Source: Symsagittifera roscoffensis
Taxonomy: Eukaryota; Xenacoelomorpha; Acoela; Convolutidae
Assembly: GCF_963678635.1 (NCBI RefSeq)
Contig: NC_087066.1
Location: forward strand, 32,865,301 to 32,929,300
Reading direction: 5' to 3'
Length of the DNA stretch: 64,000 nt
The notes beneath the pieces were generated by a model. It saw only the letters and a list, made by a program, of their open reading frames with translations. It was not told where the DNA came from and searched no databases. The translations under genes and the position numbers were made by a program. Positions within the stretch are counted from its first letter, which is position 1. Every line of letters begins with the position of its first letter. Of this stretch, positions 62,636-64,000 are shown piece by piece.

Positions 62636-63514
62636 ATGTCTAGCAACTTTGGAGGTGACAAAGATTCCTTTAGTATTACATTGGTGTCATCAGCCTCAAT
62701 GAATATCTTCATTGACAACTCACTAGCGAGTTTTAAAAACCTGCTGAGTGAAGATATCGATCTGCAAGGCGAATGGAGAGTTGCATTGTCAGAAATAACG
62801 TTTCCCACTCATTTTAACAATGTAACAGATACTAAAATAGTGTACTATAAAAAAGACAAAGTTAGAGCAAGTCTTAAAGTGGCAAAAGATAAAATATCTA
62901 GACCATATGATGGAGAGAAAACTGAAATAACAAAGGGTGAATATGGCGAAATCGAGAAATTATTCAACGAAATCAATCGGAAGGTTGATCTTGATAATTT
63001 CACTTATAGCATCGACCCCATTACCAAACATCTTTCTATTTGGATGCATTATTGGGAAGGCATTACCTTTGAGAGCCCACAAATTCCTAGTATTTTGGGT
63101 TTCAAAGGTATAAGAGATGGAACGGGCTACCATATCGGCTATAAAGAATCCAGTCATATCCATAGCACTCTCACATGGCAAAACTTCATTTCCGACTACC
63201 CTGTCGATATCTCTGCTGGAACCCAAATGATGTTTATCTACTTGGATATAATCCATTATCAGATTGTGGGTGACACCAAAGCACCGTTGCTCAGAGTCAT
63301 TGATACTAATCGACGAGTGAAAAACGGTTACGTGTGCAGCATTGAACCAAATCATCGCAAAGTTTTTAGCAACTTAGATTATAAAAAACTCCTCGTGAAT
63401 AACATCCAGAGCATTGCAGTAAACCTACGAACAGAAACCGGTAGACTTGTACCATTTGCGGGAGGAGGAGGAAAAATTGTTTTGACTTTAAAATTTCAAA
63501 AGTTTTCTGATTAA
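62636..63514 (+). CDS. Penton-type minor capsid protein
   Basis: ATG 62636, 292 residues, 3 nt after the integrase tail stop. SFSITLVSSASMNIFIDNSL then FKNLLSEDIDLQGEWRVAL and EITFPTHFNN are the opening strands of the Polinton minor capsid (single jelly roll, penton) protein. The C-terminus NNIQSIAVNLRTETGRLVPF and KIVLTLKFQKF closes the barrel. Length fits the family. It would form the five-fold vertices of the particle. Confidence 0.82.
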   Translation: MSSNFGGDKDSFSITLVSSASMNIFIDNSLASFKNLLSEDIDLQGEWRVALSEITFPTHFNNVTDTKIVYYKKDKVRASLKVAKDKISRPYDGEKTEITKGEYGEIEKLFNEINRKVDLDNFTYSIDPITKHLSIWMHYWEGITFESPQIPSILGFKGIRDGTGYHIGYKESSHIHSTLTWQNFISDYPVDISAGTQMMFIYLDIIHYQIVGDTKAPLLRVIDTNRRVKNGYVCSIEPNHRKVFSNLDYKKLLVNNIQSIAVNLRTETGRLVPFAGGGGKIVLTLKFQKFSD

Positions 63515-63518
63515 GATT

Positions 63519-63944
63519 ATGGAGGCATACTATCAAAATCAAGCGACCATGCCTCACTTCTCAGGACATTACAGACAGTGGGGTAGTGGCTTCGGTGCTC
63601 TGGCTATGGGTATTGGACGAGTAGCACTTCCGTTAGCTCGGAAATTTATAGTACCAGCAGCAAAACGTATTGGAAAAGAATTACTTGTTCAAGCAGCACC
63701 CGAATTAATAGACATAGCAACCAGGAAGAAAACGCCCAAACAAGCCTTGAAAAACACAGTAAAAAACACAATCAAAAAACAAGTTGGAGCTGGACGCAGT
63801 AAGTCCCATATGAGCAGAAAACGGAAGAGAGCAACAACAACAACAACAACAAGAAAAAGAAAAACAAAAGCTCTCATTCCACAGAAACGAACCCCACTGA
63901 GAAGTCGGTCCAACTTTTTCACCAAAGTACGAAATGATTTCTAA
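63519..63944 (+). CDS. PX-type basic core/membrane-active protein
   Basis: ATG 63519, 141 residues. GSGFGALAMGIGRVALPLAR then VPAAKRIGKELLVQAAPELI and IKKQVGAG match the PX proteins of Polintons and adintoviruses, which are likened to adenovirus core peptides. The C-terminus is strongly basic (SRKRKRATTTTTTRKRKTKA). A DNA-condensing or membrane-disrupting role is inferred. Its 3' end overlaps the next ATG by 11 nt. Confidence 0.78.
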   Translation: MEAYYQNQATMPHFSGHYRQWGSGFGALAMGIGRVALPLARKFIVPAAKRIGKELLVQAAPELIDIATRKKTPKQALKNTVKNTIKKQVGAGRSKSHMSRKRKRATTTTTTRKRKTKALIPQKRTPLRSRSNFFTKVRNDF

Positions 63945-64000
63945 TTTATTGCCAACTGAAGCAACTCACAGCTCATTGGATTTATTTGAAAAACCTCCTC
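63934..64000 (+). CDS. Major capsid protein, N-terminus (partial)
   Basis: ATG 63934; 22 codons to the window edge. LPTEATHSSLDLFEKPP matches the start of F54H12.2-like double-jelly-roll capsid proteins (SxLDLF-x-x-PP). It overlaps the PX gene, as expected for this gene order. Too short for further detail. Confidence 0.7.
   Translation, partial: MISNLLPTEATHSSLDLFEKPP

Larger units (their letters stand above)
57544..64000 (+). mobile_element. Polinton/Maverick-type element, left part
   Basis: Dense, overlapping + strand genes with the Polinton hallmark set: packaging ATPase, rve integrase, penton-type and major capsid proteins, PX protein. The frames are mostly intact, unlike everything at 43-57 kb, so this copy is young. 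Not seen: protein-primed PolB, adenain-like protease, terminal inverted repeats. The element runs off the right edge. Confidence 0.9.

Noticed and set aside
1-64000. CRISPR array, bacterial operon or prophage
   Set aside because: No spacer-repeat pattern. Introns, retroelements and the satellite show a eukaryotic genome.

Overview
The window is nuclear DNA of an animal, most likely an invertebrate. It has a split, full-length RNF123/KPC1-type ubiquitin-ligase gene with canonical introns, a satellite array, a SINE-like family, and remnants of CR1/Jockey-like LINEs, Ty3/Gypsy and Penelope-like elements. A Polinton/Maverick-type DNA element lies at the right end. The lineage cannot be fixed from the sequence alone. 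A 200-bp run of N (57344-57543) shows this is a scaffold with one assembly gap.

Layout. 1-1560: end of a satellite of about 170-bp units. 1.56-3.8 kb: LINE fragment and a dispersed repeat. 4.53-25.06 kb: the RNF123-like gene on the + strand. I rebuilt nine coding exons whose phases all match; they encode 1284 residues with an N-terminal SPRY domain and a C-terminal C3HC4 RING. Its introns are full of repeats: a roughly 480-bp family carrying a strong 3'-splice-site-like motif, a tRNA-like SINE family, a palindromic Tc1-type MITE, and a CR1-like LINE with an SGNH-esterase-like domain downstream of its RT. 25-43 kb: a graveyard of Gypsy, LINE and Penelope-like remnants on both strands, with hammerhead-like motifs in direct repeats.

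43.47-55.81 kb is a head-to-tail tandem duplication of about 6.17 kb. Each unit holds, on the - strand, degraded genes resembling the PX-type core protein and the double-jelly-roll major capsid protein of Polinton/adintovirus-like elements. On the + strand each unit holds the N-terminal half of a decayed, cysteine-rich, virus-type glycoprotein. The C-terminal half of that glycoprotein follows the second unit, up to the gap.

57.54-64.0 kb is the left part of a mostly intact Polinton. Its overlapping + strand genes run: two exonuclease-region ORFs, two small ORFs, a membrane protein, an FtsK/HerA-type packaging ATPase, a small conserved protein, an acidic/basic protein, a retroviral-type integrase (broken by one in-frame TGA), a penton-type minor capsid protein, a PX-type basic protein, and the start of the major capsid protein. 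No PolB or protease gene is visible; they would lie in the gap or beyond the right edge.

The main point of interest is 43.5-57.3 kb: an old capsid-gene cassette (PX then MCP, the same order as in the intact Polinton next door) linked to an envelope-type glycoprotein and then tandemly duplicated.
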